Under the pieces are notes generated by a model, which searched no databases, was not told where the DNA came from, and was given only the letters and a program-made list of their open reading frames with translations. DNA of 64,000 nucleotides from contig NZ_RJZE01000009.1 of assembly GCF_003986935.1 (NCBI RefSeq), forward strand, positions 186,001-250,000. The letters are read 5' to 3'. How positions within the stretch are numbered: the stretch's first letter is position 1; every line of letters starts with the position of its first letter. A program made the position numbers and the translations under genes. Source of the DNA: Paraburkholderia kururiensis JCM 10599 = LMG 19447. GTDB lineage: Bacteria; Pseudomonadota; Gammaproteobacteria; Burkholderiales; Burkholderiaceae. Shown piece by piece: positions 46,479 through 53,977 of this stretch.

Positions 46479-46876
46479 AGCGGGAAACAGACAAAGGGCG
46501 GATGCCAGCCTGCAGGTGCAGGATTCCCCTGAAGTTTACGGCCTGCGGCACGCAAACTTGAAGCGGGACCGCGCGCAGACGTGCCGGCACCGTGCCGCGT
46601 GGACGGTGCCTGACCGCGTCAGCAAAAAAAACGCCGGCAGTGCCGGCGTAAAGAATTCTGACCCGGGGTGGTCAGTATTCCGAGGAAACATTCCGAAGAA
46701 CGTTGATGACACGATACGCCGCCAGGCGCCGGGCCAATGCCTCGAAGTAGCGGGGTTCTCTGGCCGATTTCGCCCTTTCGGCTGCGCAGGGTGCGGTACC
46801 AGACGGTGCCGGGCTGATCAGACGATTATGCGTTCGTACGCGGCGTCGGGCCCGCCGGGATTACCGGTTCGAGGCT
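46479..46876. other. Intergenic region with leftward terminator unit
   Basis: 398 bases without a convincing gene. It contains the terminator at 46624-46649 and, just upstream in the leftward sense, a second hairpin CTGACC-N6-GGTCAG at 46658-46675. The rest may be the 3' untranslated region of the gene ending at 46877 or a small RNA. Confidence 0.6.
46624..46649 (-). terminator. Rho-independent terminator, leftward
   Basis: A 9-bp stem (ACGCCGGCA with TGCCGGCGT) is followed on the leftward transcript by eight U residues. It lies about 230 bases beyond the stop of the pyruvyl-transferase-like gene. Confidence 0.85.
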
Positions 46877-48304
46877 CTACCGCCGGCCCACGGCCGCCGC
46901 GAGCCATTCGCCCATCTGGTCGAGCCGCATCTGCTCGCGTCTTGCGAGCAAGGCGTAGGCGTCGCGCAGCGCATCGATGGCGGGTTGCGGCTGGCAGAGG
47001 CGCGCAAGCGCCCGTTCGCCGCCGTCCGGGTCCGTGCAGCGCGCGAACCAGCCGGGAAACCCGCCTTCGGTCAGCAGCCGGTCGATGCGCGCGTCCATCG
47101 AAAGACCGAACACCGGCACGCGGCTCGCAATCGCCACCACGGCCGCGTGGTAGCGCGTCGTCACCACGCGCGCGGCATGGGCCACGGTGCCTGCGACGTC
47201 GTCCAGTGTCGCGGTGCCCCGCGCCATGATCGGCACGTCGAAGGGCACGCGCGCCGCGATGGCCTCGCAGGCAGCCCGGTCGAGCCGCTCCATGGCCACC
47301 AGCACGGGCGGAAAGCCTTGCTTGCGAAAGCGTTCGGCCAGTCCGGCGAAGCGTTCGACATAGGCCTCGTACGCCGCCTCCCGCGCGTCGTCCCACGTGT
47401 GGAAGTGAAACGGGCCGTAGCGCAGCGGGGAGCTTGCGCGCTGGGCATCGAGCGCCTTCGCCCGCGCCACGTCCGCGGTAACTGGCCACCAGAACGGATT
47501 GTTCGGACACAGCGCCACATAGTTCGCCGGCAACGCCGCCACGCGCGCGGTGCGCACCGGCGTCCAGCTCCAGGCGCAGTCCGCGCCCGGCAGCGAGGCG
47601 ATGTCGAGCGACGCCAGGTGCTCGCGCGCCGCGTCGTTGCGGCAGAAGATGTGCGCGCCTGTTGCCGCCGCCCGCGCGAAGCGGGCCAGGGCGTCCGTCA
47701 TCTCTCCGCTGTCGATGCCCCATGCCACGCCTCTGACCTGCGCATCGCCGTTCGCTTCGCCGGGCGCCCCGGCCGGCCCCACCGCCCCCGCCGCGCTCGC
47801 CAGCGCGACGCCGCCGATCAGCATGCCCGAGAGCGAGTCCGAGAATTTCGACGTGTAGGTGGACCCTTCCACGTTGAGCACGAGGTCGTAGTCGGGTATG
47901 GCGGCGGCGAACGCATCGGGCACGTAGGGCAACTGCACGGGCATGCGCGGGGTGGCGGCCAGCACCGGGTGATCGAAGAGATCGCCCAGTGCAAAGAGTT
48001 CGATCCTCAAGCCCTCGCCGCGGTCGTCGCGCTCGCCGAACAGACGTTGCAGGTGGCGGATGGTTTGGATGGTCCGCAGGTCCGCGCCCGTGTTGCCTGC
48101 GCCCGCGTAGCTCAACAGCAGCACGCGCAGCGCGCGGCCGGTGCGCGGTCGCGGGGAACAAGGCTGACGGCGGGCGGCCTCGATGCGCTCCAGCATGTCG
48201 TCCAGAAATACCGCGTCGGGGTCCGGCGCGTTGACATAGCGTTGCAGCGCGGCCATGGACCGCGTGGCGTCGTCGGCGAGAAACGAACTGAGCGTGGCCG
48301 TCAT
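46877..48304 (-). CDS. Polysaccharide pyruvyl transferase family protein
   Basis: A 475-residue protein with the family outline: a nucleotide-sugar-like N-terminal region (RVLLLSYAGAGNTGADLRTIQTIRHL, where GNTGADL is the typical GNxGD-like motif), VLNVEGSTY in the middle, and ATRYHAAVVAIASRVPVFGL near residue 400, the TxRxHA motif of CsaB/WcaK-type enzymes. Such proteins add pyruvyl ketals to surface sugars. No other glycan genes are adjacent. The upstream Rieske oxygenase ends 12 bases before this gene begins, so the two are cotranscribed. Confidence 0.82.
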   Translation of the reverse strand: MTATLSSFLADDATRSMAALQRYVNAPDPDAVFLDDMLERIEAARRQPCSPRPRTGRALRVLLLSYAGAGNTGADLRTIQTIRHLQRLFGERDDRGEGLRIELFALGDLFDHPVLAATPRMPVQLPYVPDAFAAAIPDYDLVLNVEGSTYTSKFSDSLSGMLIGGVALASAAGAVGPAGAPGEANGDAQVRGVAWGIDSGEMTDALARFARAAATGAHIFCRNDAAREHLASLDIASLPGADCAWSWTPVRTARVAALPANYVALCPNNPFWWPVTADVARAKALDAQRASSPLRYGPFHFHTWDDAREAAYEAYVERFAGLAERFRKQGFPPVLVAMERLDRAACEAIAARVPFDVPIMARGTATLDDVAGTVAHAARVVTTRYHAAVVAIASRVPVFGLSMDARIDRLLTEGGFPGWFARCTDPDGGERALARLCQPQPAIDALRDAYALLARREQMRLDQMGEWLAAAVGRR

Positions 48305-48316
48305 GCGGGCTCGTGG

Positions 48317-49591
48317 CTAGGCAAGGTTGAGCATCTTCCAGAACGCCGCGGCTGGGTCGTCGGAATGGGCCGGATCGTTTGGGCCTTGCGAGGTGGCGTG
48401 GTTGGCCGGCAAATCGGGCTGTGGAACGGGCTGTGGAACGGGCTGTGAAGCGAGCTGTGGAGCGGCCTGGGGAGCGGGTTGCCGTGGAGCGCCCTGCGCA
48501 GCAGGCCGTTGACCGGCCAACGATGCGCCGGCATCCGTAGCGCCCGCAGCGCCCTCCCCGCCCGCCGCTTCGCGGGCAAGCTTCGCTTCCATGATGCGGC
48601 GCGCGCGCACGGCGCCCTTGTCGATGGTCAGCATCGCCGGCTGCATCGACCAGAAGTCGCGATCACCGATCGCACGCTGCTGCGCTTCGAGCATCGGGAG
48701 GTCCTCGTTCCTGAAGGGCTCCATGATTCCTTCGATCGCTTGATCGACGATCGCCTGGCCCGCTTCGCCCATCTCGCGCGGCAGCCCGAACGAGAAGAAG
48801 TAGTGCGTGGTGGTGGTCGTTTCCGGCGTGAGCCAGTGGGCCGACGGCGAGACCCGCGCGTTTTCCGGCGGCGCGCCCGTTTCGTTGAGGCCCACGGCGA
48901 TGGCCAGCAGCCCCGGCGCATTCCAGCGCACGTCGAACCAGCGGTCGACACTCGCGCCCTCCGCTACGCCGAACGAGCGTGCCATGAACGGCTGCACGAT
49001 CTCGCGGTGCGCCTCGCGCCTGACCCAGACGGTCTCGTCGTCGCTTGCGAACTGGACGTTGCCGCGCGCCATGGCGTCGCTGCCGAGCGTGCCGGGGTGC
49101 AGGAACTGGAAGTGGCTCAGATCGAGCAGGTTGTCGACGCTCAGCTGATAGTGCGCCTGCGTGCGCAGATAGCCTTCGCTCGTGTAGCGATGTGCCGGAT
49201 CCAGAAAGCCGAAGTCGGGCAGCGCGCTCGCCTCGGCGCGCGCCGGGTCGCCGGGCCAGATCCAGACCGCGCCGTAGCGCTCGAGCAGCGGGTAGCCGCG
49301 CACCTTTGCGCCCGCGGGCACGCGCCCGTCGCCGTGCGGATTGTGCGTGCATTCGCCCGCCGCGCCGAAGCGCAGCCCGTGATACGGACATTCGATCGCG
49401 CCGTCCACGCACCGCCCGCGCGAAAGCGGCGCGAAGCGATGCGGGCAGCGGTCGTCGAGCGCCACGGGCGCGCCCGCGGAATCGCGAAAGAAGACGATGG
49501 GCTGGTCGAGCAGCGTGCGCGCAAGCGGCGCGTCGGGTTTCACCTCGCTGCTGAAGGCGGCCACGTACCAGGCGTTGCGAAGGAAAGGCAT
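48317..49591 (-). CDS. Rieske non-haem iron oxygenase (VanA-like)
   Basis: 424 residues. Rieske motif: C-P-H-R in DDRCPHRFAPLSRG and C-P-Y-H in IECPYHGLRFG, in the first 70 residues; mononuclear iron ligands are in SVDNLLDLSHFQFLH. This is the vanillate demethylase oxygenase type, acting on aromatic or other ring substrates with a separate reductase. No reductase gene is nearby. The last 90 residues are low-complexity (Ala/Gln/Pro-rich, from 12-bp tandem repeats), then a short conserved-looking AAFWKMLNLA end. It heads a bicistron with the pyruvyl-transferase-like gene. Confidence 0.85.
   Translation of the reverse strand: MPFLRNAWYVAAFSSEVKPDAPLARTLLDQPIVFFRDSAGAPVALDDRCPHRFAPLSRGRCVDGAIECPYHGLRFGAAGECTHNPHGDGRVPAGAKVRGYPLLERYGAVWIWPGDPARAEASALPDFGFLDPAHRYTSEGYLRTQAHYQLSVDNLLDLSHFQFLHPGTLGSDAMARGNVQFASDDETVWVRREAHREIVQPFMARSFGVAEGASVDRWFDVRWNAPGLLAIAVGLNETGAPPENARVSPSAHWLTPETTTTTHYFFSFGLPREMGEAGQAIVDQAIEGIMEPFRNEDLPMLEAQQRAIGDRDFWSMQPAMLTIDKGAVRARRIMEAKLAREAAGGEGAAGATDAGASLAGQRPAAQGAPRQPAPQAAPQLASQPVPQPVPQPDLPANHATSQGPNDPAHSDDPAAAFWKMLNLA
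48416..48475. repeat. 12-bp tandem repeat within the Rieske oxygenase coding region
   Basis: Five units of GGGCTGTGGAAC and variants (GGGCTGTGAAGC, GAGCTGTGGAGC, GGCCTGGGGAGC). Because 12 is a multiple of three the frame is kept, and the array encodes the Pro-Gln-rich part of the C-terminal tail. Confidence 0.8.
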
Positions 49592-50037
49592 CGGCTTTTA
49601 TCGACAAAAGACGGGATGCTCCCGATGGTACGAACGCGTCCGCTCAGGCATTCTGAAAAAAGCTCAACAGCAAGCGGGCCACTACGTTTTGCGAGCCGCC
49701 GCTGCGCATCGGCGTTCCAGCGAGCGTGACGCCTCGACGGATGCCGCCGTTTCGCGCGGCTGCGGACAAGGCAGCACACGGCGACGTACGGCGAGCCACG
49801 GCAAGACAAGGCGACAGACGGCGACAGACGACGAAAGGCGCGCCGGCGCGCAAAAACCTGCGTGCTATGCTGTTGCAGCGCTACCCCGTGGCGTCACCGG
49901 CTGTTGCAGGACGGCGAAGCGCGGACAGCAACATCGGCAATCGAGGCGAACGCCGCAACGATTCACCCAAAGCAAACAGCCATCGCGGCGCTTGCATGGG
50001 AAGGCAAGCGGCGGCAGCACGCCCCCCTCTGGACACC
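49592..50037. other. Intergenic region between the Rieske oxygenase and GntR genes
   Basis: 446 bases with no convincing gene; the in-frame extension upstream of the GntR gene lacks ribosome sites and protein character. A short GGCGACAGAC direct duplication lies near 49809-49828. No promoter is assigned with confidence. Confidence 0.5.
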
Positions 50038-50757
50038 ATGGACTACCGGCATCTTCAGAACCGCAAGAGCATGCACGCCCGCATCGTGCAGGAGCTCGGC
50101 ATCGAAATCGTCAGCGGCAAGCTCAAGCCCGGCGAACGGCTGCCCGCCGAACCGATGCTCTGCGAAACCTATGGCGTGAGCCGGCCCGTGCTGCGCGAGG
50201 CGACGCGCGTGCTGGTGGCGAAGGGGCTGGTGGTGTCGAAGCCGCGCGTGGGCAGCGTGGTGCGGCCGCGCGAAGAATGGCACATGCTGGACCCGGACGT
50301 GCTCTACTGGACCATCAACAGCGTGCCGGAAAGCGCGTTCTTCCATTCGCTGCTGGCCGTGCGCCGCATCATCGAGCCGGCCGCCGCAGCGCTCGCGGCC
50401 ACGGCGGCCACGGACGAAGACCTCAAGCGCATCGGCTCCGCCTTCGAACGCATGGAGCACGCGCCCACGGTGGGCGACCTGCTCGCGCCCGACCTCGAAT
50501 TTCATCGCGCCATCATGGCGGCCACCCACAACGACATGCTGGCCTACATCGGCAACATGCTGTCGCTCGCGTTATCGGAATCCATCAAGCTGACGAGCCG
50601 CCATCCGGACACGCACGCCCTTTCGCTGCCGCGTCACAAGGCGATACTCACGGCGCTGCAAAACCGCGACCCGCTGGGCGCGCGCCACGCGAGCCTCGTG
50701 CAGCTCGAAAACGCACGCGCGGATGCCGACAGCGTGCTCGGCCCCGTCCACATCTAA
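50038..50757 (+). CDS. FadR-type GntR regulator
   Basis: 239 residues: winged helix about 8-75 (IVSGKLKPGERLPAEPMLCETYGVSRPVLREATRVL) and an FCD ligand-binding domain with the metal-binding residues expected around DLEFHRAIMAATHN and the C-terminal H in LPRHKAILTAL. FadR-subfamily members near dehydratases often sense sugar acids (DgoR, LgoR types). It converges with the dehydratase gene at its 3' end and probably acts on the two operator-like repeats at 52591 and 52657. ATG 50038 is chosen by family length; ATG 49996 is possible. Confidence 0.86.
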   Translation: MDYRHLQNRKSMHARIVQELGIEIVSGKLKPGERLPAEPMLCETYGVSRPVLREATRVLVAKGLVVSKPRVGSVVRPREEWHMLDPDVLYWTINSVPESAFFHSLLAVRRIIEPAAAALAATAATDEDLKRIGSAFERMEHAPTVGDLLAPDLEFHRAIMAATHNDMLAYIGNMLSLALSESIKLTSRHPDTHALSLPRHKAILTALQNRDPLGARHASLVQLENARADADSVLGPVHI

Positions 50758-50765
50758 TTGCACAT

Positions 50766-52508
50766 CTAGTGCGAATGGCGGGGCACTTCCGCCCCGCGGC
50801 ACCCCACGAGGAAATCGAAGTCGCAGCCTTCGTCGGCCTGCAACACGTGTTCGACGTAAAGCTTGCGATAGCCGCTCGTGTCGGCGAGCAGCGTTTGCTG
50901 CGCCGCTTTCCATTGCGCGAGGCGCGCGGTCATGTCGGCGTCCGTGATGTCGAGATGCAGGCGGCCGGTCTCGCAGTCCAGTTCGATCCAGTCGCCGTCG
51001 CGCACGATGGCAAGCGGGCCGCCCGCGCGTGCTTCCGGCGCGACGTGCAGCACCACCGTGCCGTACGCCGTGCCGCTCATGCGCGCATCCGAAATACGCA
51101 CCATGTCTTTCACGCCTTCGCGCAGGAGCTTCGGCGGCAGACCCATGTTGCCGACCTCGGCCATGCCGGGGTAACCCTTCGGACCGCAGTTCTTCATGAC
51201 GAGCACGGAGTTCGCGTCCACGTCGAGCGCCGGGTCGGCGATGCGTGCCTTGTAGTCTTCGAGGTTTTCGAACACCACCGCGCGGCCGCGATGCTTGAGC
51301 AGCGAAGCCGTAGCCGCCGAGGGTTTCAGCACCGCGCCGTTCGGCGCGAGATTGCCGCGCAGCACGCACAGGCCGCCGTCCGCCACGAGCGGCTTGTCGA
51401 GCGGGCGGATCACTTCGTCGTTGTAGTTAGGCGCCGTGCGCACGTTGTCCCACAGCGTCTTGCCGTTCGCGGTGAGCGCGTCGGGATGCGGCAGGAGCCC
51501 GGCTTCGCCCAGGCGTCGCAGCACCGCGGGCAGACCGCCCGCGTAATAGAACTCCTCCATCAGAAAACGCCCTGACGGTTGCAGGTCGACGAGAGTGGGC
51601 GTGTGGCGGCCAATGCGCGTCCAGTCGTCCAGTTCGAGCGGCACGCCCACGCGGCCGGCGATGGCCTTCAGATGAATGGCCGCGTTGGTCGAGCCGCCAA
51701 TCGCCGCGTTCACGCGAATGGCGTTTTCGAAGGCTGCGCGCGTGAGCAGTTTCGAGATTCGCAGGTCGTCCCACACCATCTCGACAATGCGCATGCCGGA
51801 GAGATGCGCCATCACGTAGCGGCGCGCGTCCACGGCCGGAATGGCCGCGTTGTGCGGGAGCGTGACGCCCAGCGCCTCGGCCATGCAGGCCATCGTGGAA
51901 GCCGTGCCCATCGTGTTGCAGGTGCCCGCCGAGCGCGACATGCCCGCCTCCGCGGACATGAATTCGTCGAGCGAAATGCGCCCCGCTTTCACGGCCTCGC
52001 TCAACTGCCAGACGATGGTGCCCGAGCCGATGTCGTGGCCTTCGTGCTTGCCGTTGAGCATTGGCCCGCCCGTGACGAGAATGGCCGGCACGTCGCAGCT
52101 CGCGGCGCCCATCAGCAGCGCGGGCGTGGTCTTGTCGCAGCCGGCGAGCAGCACGACCGCGTCGATGGGGTTGCCGCGAATCGACTCTTCCACGTCCATG
52201 CTCGCGAGATTGCGCGTGAACATCGCCGTGGGCCGCAGATTCGATTCGCCGTTCGAAAAGACCGGAAATTCCACGGGGAAACCACCGGCTTCGTAGATGC
52301 CGCGCTTCACGTGCTCCGCGAGCTTGCGGAAATGCGCGTTGCACGGCGTGAGTTCCGACCACGTATTGCAGATGCCGATAATCGGCTTGCCCGCGAATTC
52401 GTGGTCCGGAATGCCCTGGTTTTTCATCCAGCTGCGGTACATGAAGCCATTTTTGTCGGCGCTGCCGAACCATTCGGCCGAACGCAGCTTGCGGGTTTTA
52501 TCTGTCAT
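50766..52508 (-). CDS. IlvD/Edd-family sugar acid dehydratase, L-arabinonate type
   Basis: 580 residues of the IlvD/Edd superfamily. Cysteines that bind the Fe-S cluster are in GICNTWSELTPCN, LLAGCDKTTPALLMG and AGTCNTMGTASTM. The sequence is closest in pattern to rhizobial L-arabinonate dehydratase (WLKNQG-like start, GLPPKLLREGVKDMVRISDARMSGTAYGTVVLH, and the C-terminal LxGCRGxxVxxxSH). Its substrate is thus probably L-arabinonate or a similar pentonate/hexonate such as D-fuconate; true IlvD is less likely. It faces a sugar ABC operon across a shared control region. Confidence 0.86.
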   Translation of the reverse strand: MTDKTRKLRSAEWFGSADKNGFMYRSWMKNQGIPDHEFAGKPIIGICNTWSELTPCNAHFRKLAEHVKRGIYEAGGFPVEFPVFSNGESNLRPTAMFTRNLASMDVEESIRGNPIDAVVLLAGCDKTTPALLMGAASCDVPAILVTGGPMLNGKHEGHDIGSGTIVWQLSEAVKAGRISLDEFMSAEAGMSRSAGTCNTMGTASTMACMAEALGVTLPHNAAIPAVDARRYVMAHLSGMRIVEMVWDDLRISKLLTRAAFENAIRVNAAIGGSTNAAIHLKAIAGRVGVPLELDDWTRIGRHTPTLVDLQPSGRFLMEEFYYAGGLPAVLRRLGEAGLLPHPDALTANGKTLWDNVRTAPNYNDEVIRPLDKPLVADGGLCVLRGNLAPNGAVLKPSAATASLLKHRGRAVVFENLEDYKARIADPALDVDANSVLVMKNCGPKGYPGMAEVGNMGLPPKLLREGVKDMVRISDARMSGTAYGTVVLHVAPEARAGGPLAIVRDGDWIELDCETGRLHLDITDADMTARLAQWKAAQQTLLADTSGYRKLYVEHVLQADEGCDFDFLVGCRGAEVPRHSH

Positions 52509-52590
52509 GGGAAGGGTCCATTTTTCCGATGCTGCAATGCGGGGCGCAAATGGTGGGACGACGGCGATTTATTGCCGTCCTTATCAACAA

Positions 52591-52603
52591 ATAGCATGAC
52601 TAT
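52591..52603. promoter_or_regulatory. GntR/FadR-like operator, site 1
   Basis: ATAGCATGACTAT, an imperfect palindrome. It fits the FadR-subfamily pattern TnGTnnnACnA except for one base, and repeats at 52657-52669. It lies 83 bases before the dehydratase start. Confidence 0.55.
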
Positions 52604-52656
52604 TTATTCGCGCTAGGTGGGGAAAACACGGATCACATGCGGCTGTTTCGGTGAAT

Positions 52657-52669
52657 ATAGTATGTCTAT
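52657..52669. promoter_or_regulatory. GntR/FadR-like operator, site 2
   Basis: ATAGTATGTCTAT, 11 of 13 identical to site 1 and 66 bases from it centre to centre (close to six helical turns). Fits TnGTnnnACnA except for one base. Likely bound by the regulator encoded at 50038-50757. Confidence 0.55.
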
Positions 52670-52811
52670 TAATCATCCTGACCATGCCACATTTCGGGAT
52701 GAAAAATGACCGAAGCAGACTCACAGAACCTGAGAAAAAAAAGCGCAGAAGAAAGCCGGAATCCAGCCAGCAATAACGCGGCCACAAGACATCCGGTATT
52801 ACCAGGATTAA

Positions 52812-52864
52812 CAGGCAACACCCAGGCGACACCCAGGCAACAAACAGGCAACACCAGGGCAGCA
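52812..52864. repeat. 11-bp tandem repeat, about five units
   Basis: CAGGCAACACC, CAGGCGACACC, CAGGCAACAAA, CAGGCAACAC and a degenerate CAGGGCAGCA, in the leader of the ytfQ-like gene. Confidence 0.7.
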
Positions 52865-52998
52865 ATCAGCAGTCGGCAACACAGCAGTCACAGCAGGGCC
52901 TGCAGGAACCGGTGCTTGCCGCTGTCGGGCACATAGACCCGACTCAGGACGCGAACGGCGGTGCCGGATACCAACGACACGAACCGGAGACACACCCC

Positions 52999-53964
52999 AT
53001 GGAACCCACGAAACGCATGACGCTTCGCGTGCTGCTTGCCGCCGCATTCGCGCTGACCGCTGTCAGCAGCCATGCGGACGAGAAAAAGATCACGCTCGGC
53101 TTTGCGCAGGTCGGCGCCGAAAGCGCATGGCGCACCGCCAATACGGTCTCGATCAAGAGCGCCGCGAAGGAAGCGGGCATCAATCTGAAATTCTCGGACG
53201 CCCAGCAGAAACAGGAAAACCAGATCAAGGCGATTCGTTCGTACATCGCGCAAAAGGTGGACGTGATCGCGTTTTCGCCCGTGGTCGAATCCGGCTGGGA
53301 GCCGGTGCTGACCGAAGCGAAAGCGGCCGGCATTCCGGTGATTCTCACCGACCGTTCCATCGACGTGAAAGACCAGTCGCTCTACACCACGATGATCGGC
53401 TCCGACTTCCTCGAAGAAGGCCGGCGCGCGGGCAAGTGGCTGGAAGACCGTTATCGCAACGATGCCGGTCCCATCAACATCGTCGAATTGCAGGGCACGG
53501 TGGGCTCCGCGCCCGCGAACGACCGCCATGCAGGCCTGATGGAAGTGATCAAGAACGATCCGAAGTTCAAGATCATCGCGTCGCAGAGCGGCGACTTCAC
53601 GCTGGCGGGCGGCAAGCAGGTCATGGAAGCGTTCGTGAAGACCTACGGCAAGCAGATGAACGTGGTCTACGCGCATAACGACGACATGGCGCTGGGCGCA
53701 ATCCAGGCCATGGAAGAAGCGGGCATGAAGCCGGGCAAGGATGTGAGCGTCGTCTCGTTCGACGCCACGCACGGCGGCTTTCAGGCGATGGTCGCGGGCA
53801 AGATCAACGTGGACGTGGAATGCAGCCCGCTGCTCGGGCCGCAGCTCATGACCGCGGTGAAAGACCTCGTGGCCGGCAAGCAGTTGCCCAAGCGCATCGT
53901 GACGAACGAAACGGTGTTCCCGCAGAGCGTCGCGGCGCAGATCATGCCGCAGCGCAAGTACTAA
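52999..53964 (+). CDS. ytfQ: Sugar ABC transporter substrate-binding protein, YtfQ-like
   Basis: 321 residues with a signal peptide to about residue 26 (LTAVSSHAD). The mature part matches the YtfQ galactofuranose-binding type: ITLGFAQVGAESAWRTANTVSIKSAAKEAG, AFSPVVESGWEPVLTEAKAAGIPVILTDR and VVYAHNDDMALGAIQAMEEAGMKPGKDV. E. coli YtfQ binds galactofuranose; close relatives also take L-arabinose, so the true sugar here is open. GGAGA lies 8 bases before the ATG. First gene of the rightward operon. Confidence 0.9.
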   Translation: MEPTKRMTLRVLLAAAFALTAVSSHADEKKITLGFAQVGAESAWRTANTVSIKSAAKEAGINLKFSDAQQKQENQIKAIRSYIAQKVDVIAFSPVVESGWEPVLTEAKAAGIPVILTDRSIDVKDQSLYTTMIGSDFLEEGRRAGKWLEDRYRNDAGPINIVELQGTVGSAPANDRHAGLMEVIKNDPKFKIIASQSGDFTLAGGKQVMEAFVKTYGKQMNVVYAHNDDMALGAIQAMEEAGMKPGKDVSVVSFDATHGGFQAMVAGKINVDVECSPLLGPQLMTAVKDLVAGKQLPKRIVTNETVFPQSVAAQIMPQRKY

Positions 53965-53977
53965 GCCACGGCACCCT

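Larger units (their letters stand above)
52509..52998. other. Divergent control region between dehydratase and ytfQ-like operon
   Basis: 490 bases, relatively AT-rich on the dehydratase side. It holds two near-identical operator-like palindromes (52591-52603, 52657-52669) and an 11-bp repeat array (52812-52864) towards the ytfQ-like gene. The short frames in it have no supporting signals. Confidence 0.65.

Noticed and set aside
50766..52508. Annotation of the dehydratase as branched-chain IlvD
   Set aside because: Its sequence pattern and the sugar ABC and GntR neighbours fit the arabinonate-type subgroup better.
52584..52865. A 93-codon minus-strand frame in the dehydratase-ytfQ gap
   Set aside because: It crosses both operator-like sites and the tandem repeat, is Cys/Trp/Phe-rich without a pattern, and has no ribosome site.
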